Of a stretch of DNA of 15,099 nucleotides, positions 13,125 to 15,099 are shown in pieces (position 1 is the first letter of the stretch; each line of letters opens with the position of its first letter). The notes under the pieces were generated by a model. The model had not been told where the DNA came from and did not search any database. It saw only the letters and a list, made by a program, of their open reading frames with translations. The position numbers and the translations under genes were made by a program. Source of the DNA: DASXTB01 sp036505615 (GTDB lineage: Bacteria > Acidobacteriota > UBA6911 > JACQSX01); the NCBI GenBank assembly GCA_036505615.1, contig DASXTB010000257.1, forward strand, positions 1 through 15,099. The letters run 5' to 3'.

Positions 13125-14997
13125 GTTCCCGAATTGGGGTGTCTGCCCCCGAAATTCCTTCTGCCAGGTCCAGGATATAAGCTCGTATCTTTAGCCAAAA
13201 CTGCGCGTCCCAATTTTGATACGGTCGCCTGTAGGGCGCCACGGCCTCTTCTATTCCGCTGTTGCTCCATTCCTCTGCAGGCAGGTCGGCCATCGCCGGC
13301 CTGGATATCCACCAGTCTTTTGGCTCGGTTCCGTTGACGCGCGCGGTTACCTCTCGCCGTAACTTGTCCGGTGAGTATCGGGCTTCCAAAAGCTTGATCA
13401 GGTTGATGTCCTGAATAAAATTGCGCTGAATTTTCAAACGGATGCTGGGGATAGGGCCATTCACGCCGAATCGTTCCCCCGGAAAGGCCAGGCAGGTTTC
13501 TTCTCCTCTCGAATGAAACCAGGGATCGGAACTAGGGCTGACCGTGAGCCAATGAATATACCCATCAATGTTCCAGATCCAGGCACGGAGCGGGTTTTCA
13601 AGAATGGCCGAAGACTTCGCATTGATCGGCGGCGGTCCCGAATAAATCCAGACAATGTCGCCGCGTTGTTTAATCTTTCTGAGCGCATCCGGCAGCCAGC
13701 TCAAGATATCTCCTGAGGCGACCCAAAAATTTACTACGCCCGCCAGCGACTGAAACTGCTGCTCCATTCTCCAACTGCTGTCGCTGCGGAAGATGAACTT
13801 CACAGGGGTCCCAGCAGGTAGGGCATTTTTTAAGAGCCTGCCGTATTCCAAAAAGAAACTGTCATCCTTGGAAAACCGGGTCTCGTCGCCATCCCAGGGA
13901 AAGCCTTTGTAACGCTTTTTCTGGTTGAAGAACATTTCAAACCGGGTTTGGATCCAGCCCTTTTCGCGGAAATGCTTTTCCATCTCACCCACCACGTTGC
14001 TGAACTCGGCCTCGTAGCCAGGCTCACCCCACCACAAGAAAGACGCAGGCCACTCGGGGTTGATGGGTAAGTAGACAAACGGGATGGGCTTGGGACCGCG
14101 TCTGGTTTGGGCAAAAGCACTTCCATCGAACAACGGGGCGTAATGGCGGTCGAACGCATCCCAACTGATGATGTGTTTGTTCCGCCCCCAGCCGTCCAGC
14201 ACCGGCGCAAATTCGGGTCCTACCTTTCCTGCGTGCCCGTAACCTAGCTGGTGGAAAGTTCCATGATGTTCATAAAACAGGCGATGATAAGCGTGGATCA
14301 AGTTAAAGAGAGCATCGCCGTCGAAAAAATTCTGCCCCTGGGCTTGTCTTAATTTTGGATACAGCTCTGCCAGCCAGGATGTCCCGTAGGAATTGTGATC
14401 AATAATAAGCGCGTCTTCTTCGGGGATGATCGCCTGCAAAACCTTCAATTGGATTTTTAAAAGGGATTGCTCTCGGCCGGCTTTTAAAACGGCATTACCT
14501 TGGTACAGACCGGGCTTGGCTTCTTTGGGAACCCAAATATCTACCCAGAACACCTGGTCCGTTTGACCTTTTATTCGATTTTCCGGATCGGGCACTTCTG
14601 ACTGGTATGGATTTAGCACCGGAATCAGAGCATCCGGATAGTATTTCTCATCGGAATCCCTAAAATGAAACCAGGTTTTGAAAAGATCAACCTGGATGCG
14701 TCGCGAAGCGTCTCGGAGGTCCAACAATAAAGAATAAGCGCCGCCATTGGGAATATGGACAGCCAGGTGGAAGGAAGCGTATCCGTTGCGAGCAGCCCGC
14801 AATTCAATAACTTTGGTTTTTGCGTCGCGTTCTCCATGCGAATTGCCGCCGCTGCGGTCCGAGGCGACGATCTGCCCAAATGGGTCAGGCCTCAAATATT
14901 CCGAATAGGCGACTAAATCTGCAGCCGATGCCTTTCCGGTGAAGAGCGCAAGGCAGGCGACGGAGCAGAGCCGCAACAGAAAAACGTCACTGGTCAT
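13111..14997 (-). CDS. Secreted DUF4091 / GH123-like glycoside hydrolase-type protein
   Basis: The protein is 628 aa from ATG 14997, with a GGAG about 12 bases upstream. Residues 1-25 are a signal peptide ending ASA|A. Residues about 60-190 are a beta-sandwich with the typical segment VFWVDIWVPKEAKPGLYQGN (149-168), as in GH123 and related families. Residues about 200-510 suit the TIM-barrel part, with PINPEWPASF (311-320), FPWDGDETR (366-374) and the DUF4091-like RAWIWNIDGYIHW (471-483). GH123 enzymes remove N-acetylgalactosamine. I cannot see the family's catalytic Asp-Glu pair with certainty (DGDE at 369-372 is only a candidate), so activity and substrate are open. The last 15 residues (GISGADTPIRERVKK) and the stop are encoded by repeat sequence, so the C-terminus has been altered. 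Confidence 0.75.
   Translation of the reverse strand: MTSDVFLLRLCSVACLALFTGKASAADLVAYSEYLRPDPFGQIVASDRSGGNSHGERDAKTKVIELRAARNGYASFHLAVHIPNGGAYSLLLDLRDASRRIQVDLFKTWFHFRDSDEKYYPDALIPVLNPYQSEVPDPENRIKGQTDQVFWVDIWVPKEAKPGLYQGNAVLKAGREQSLLKIQLKVLQAIIPEEDALIIDHNSYGTSWLAELYPKLRQAQGQNFFDGDALFNLIHAYHRLFYEHHGTFHQLGYGHAGKVGPEFAPVLDGWGRNKHIISWDAFDRHYAPLFDGSAFAQTRRGPKPIPFVYLPINPEWPASFLWWGEPGYEAEFSNVVGEMEKHFREKGWIQTRFEMFFNQKKRYKGFPWDGDETRFSKDDSFFLEYGRLLKNALPAGTPVKFIFRSDSSWRMEQQFQSLAGVVNFWVASGDILSWLPDALRKIKQRGDIVWIYSGPPPINAKSSAILENPLRAWIWNIDGYIHWLTVSPSSDPWFHSRGEETCLAFPGERFGVNGPIPSIRLKIQRNFIQDINLIKLLEARYSPDKLRREVTARVNGTEPKDWWISRPAMADLPAEEWSNSGIEEAVAPYRRPYQNWDAQFWLKIRAYILDLAEGISGADTPIRERVKK
13129..13158. repeat. 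Single arm of the GGGGACAGACACCC repeat family
   Basis: These 30 bases match 7876-7905 at 27 of 30 positions (CCGAATT.GGGTGTCTG pattern). No opposite arm is found nearby, so this is a half-element. It lies wholly inside the 3' end of the DUF4091-like gene and adjoins the MITE-like element with a 4-bp gap. Confidence 0.75.
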
Positions 14998-15015
14998 CAG
15001 TCATTGGTCTCCAGA

Positions 15016-15065
15016 GGAGAGTGTCTCAAACACAACAAACCACTGGGAACACAGGGAACACGGGA
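15016..15065. repeat. Dispersed repeat, copy 2 (GGGAACACAGGGAACACGGG family)
   Basis: This is the counterpart of 5047-5096, starting 18 bp upstream of the DUF4091-like ATG, in the same orientation relative to its gene. Nothing else is recognisable between 15066 and the window end. Confidence 0.7.
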
Positions 15066-15099
15066 TTTTTGATGATTCCCTTTATTCACGAACCTGGCG

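Noticed and set aside
1..15099. tRNA, rRNA, transposase or phage genes
   Set aside because: None recognised on either strand; mobile signals are limited to non-coding repeats.

Overview
The window looks like a chromosomal segment of an uncultured or soil-type bacterium, most likely Acidobacteriota. That guess rests on the primary-type sigma factor with a long charged insert, the set of large secreted proteins of poorly known function, and dispersed intergenic repeats of kinds I associate with that phylum. It is an inference; no rRNA or taxonomic marker beyond the sigma factor is present.

Left part (1-7795): three large genes for exported proteins. On the minus strand lie a DUF5107-plus-TPR protein that runs off the left edge and, upstream of it, a transglutaminase-like protein with a visible Cys-His-Asp triad. 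Divergent from these, on the plus strand, is a kelch-repeat beta-propeller protein. Together they look like an envelope or extracellular glycan/protein-processing neighbourhood, but no pathway can be fixed from sequence alone. The gaps hold dispersed repeats, and a perfect 27-bp inverted repeat (7806-7905) separates the kelch gene from the convergent sigma-factor gene.

Centre (7977-12243): a two-gene minus-strand operon encodes an XRE-type helix-turn-helix protein and an RpoD-like sigma-70. They are one base apart, and the sigma TTG start is served by a strong ribosome-binding site inside the end of the regulator gene. The regulator faces an ABM-like small protein gene across a 207-bp region. 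That region has overlapping divergent promoters, a perfect 17-bp palindrome lying on elements of both, and a 14-bp direct repeat. Downstream of the ABM-like gene is a dense array of stem-loops (11065-11220) that looks like an undescribed structured RNA. It is followed by small genes: a 56-aa soluble protein, a 66-aa membrane protein and an 88-aa protein. This block is the best candidate for something new.

Right part (12273-15099): two minus-strand genes encode a secreted Cache-like sensor-domain protein carrying an in-frame 30-bp tandem repeat and a secreted DUF4091/GH123-like glycoside hydrolase-type protein. Between them sits a 121-bp MITE-like palindrome and one arm of the same repeat family found at 7806-7905. 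The last 15 residues and stop codon of the hydrolase-like gene lie in these repeats. A roughly 48-bp repeat upstream of the hydrolase-like gene also occurs upstream of the transglutaminase-like gene.
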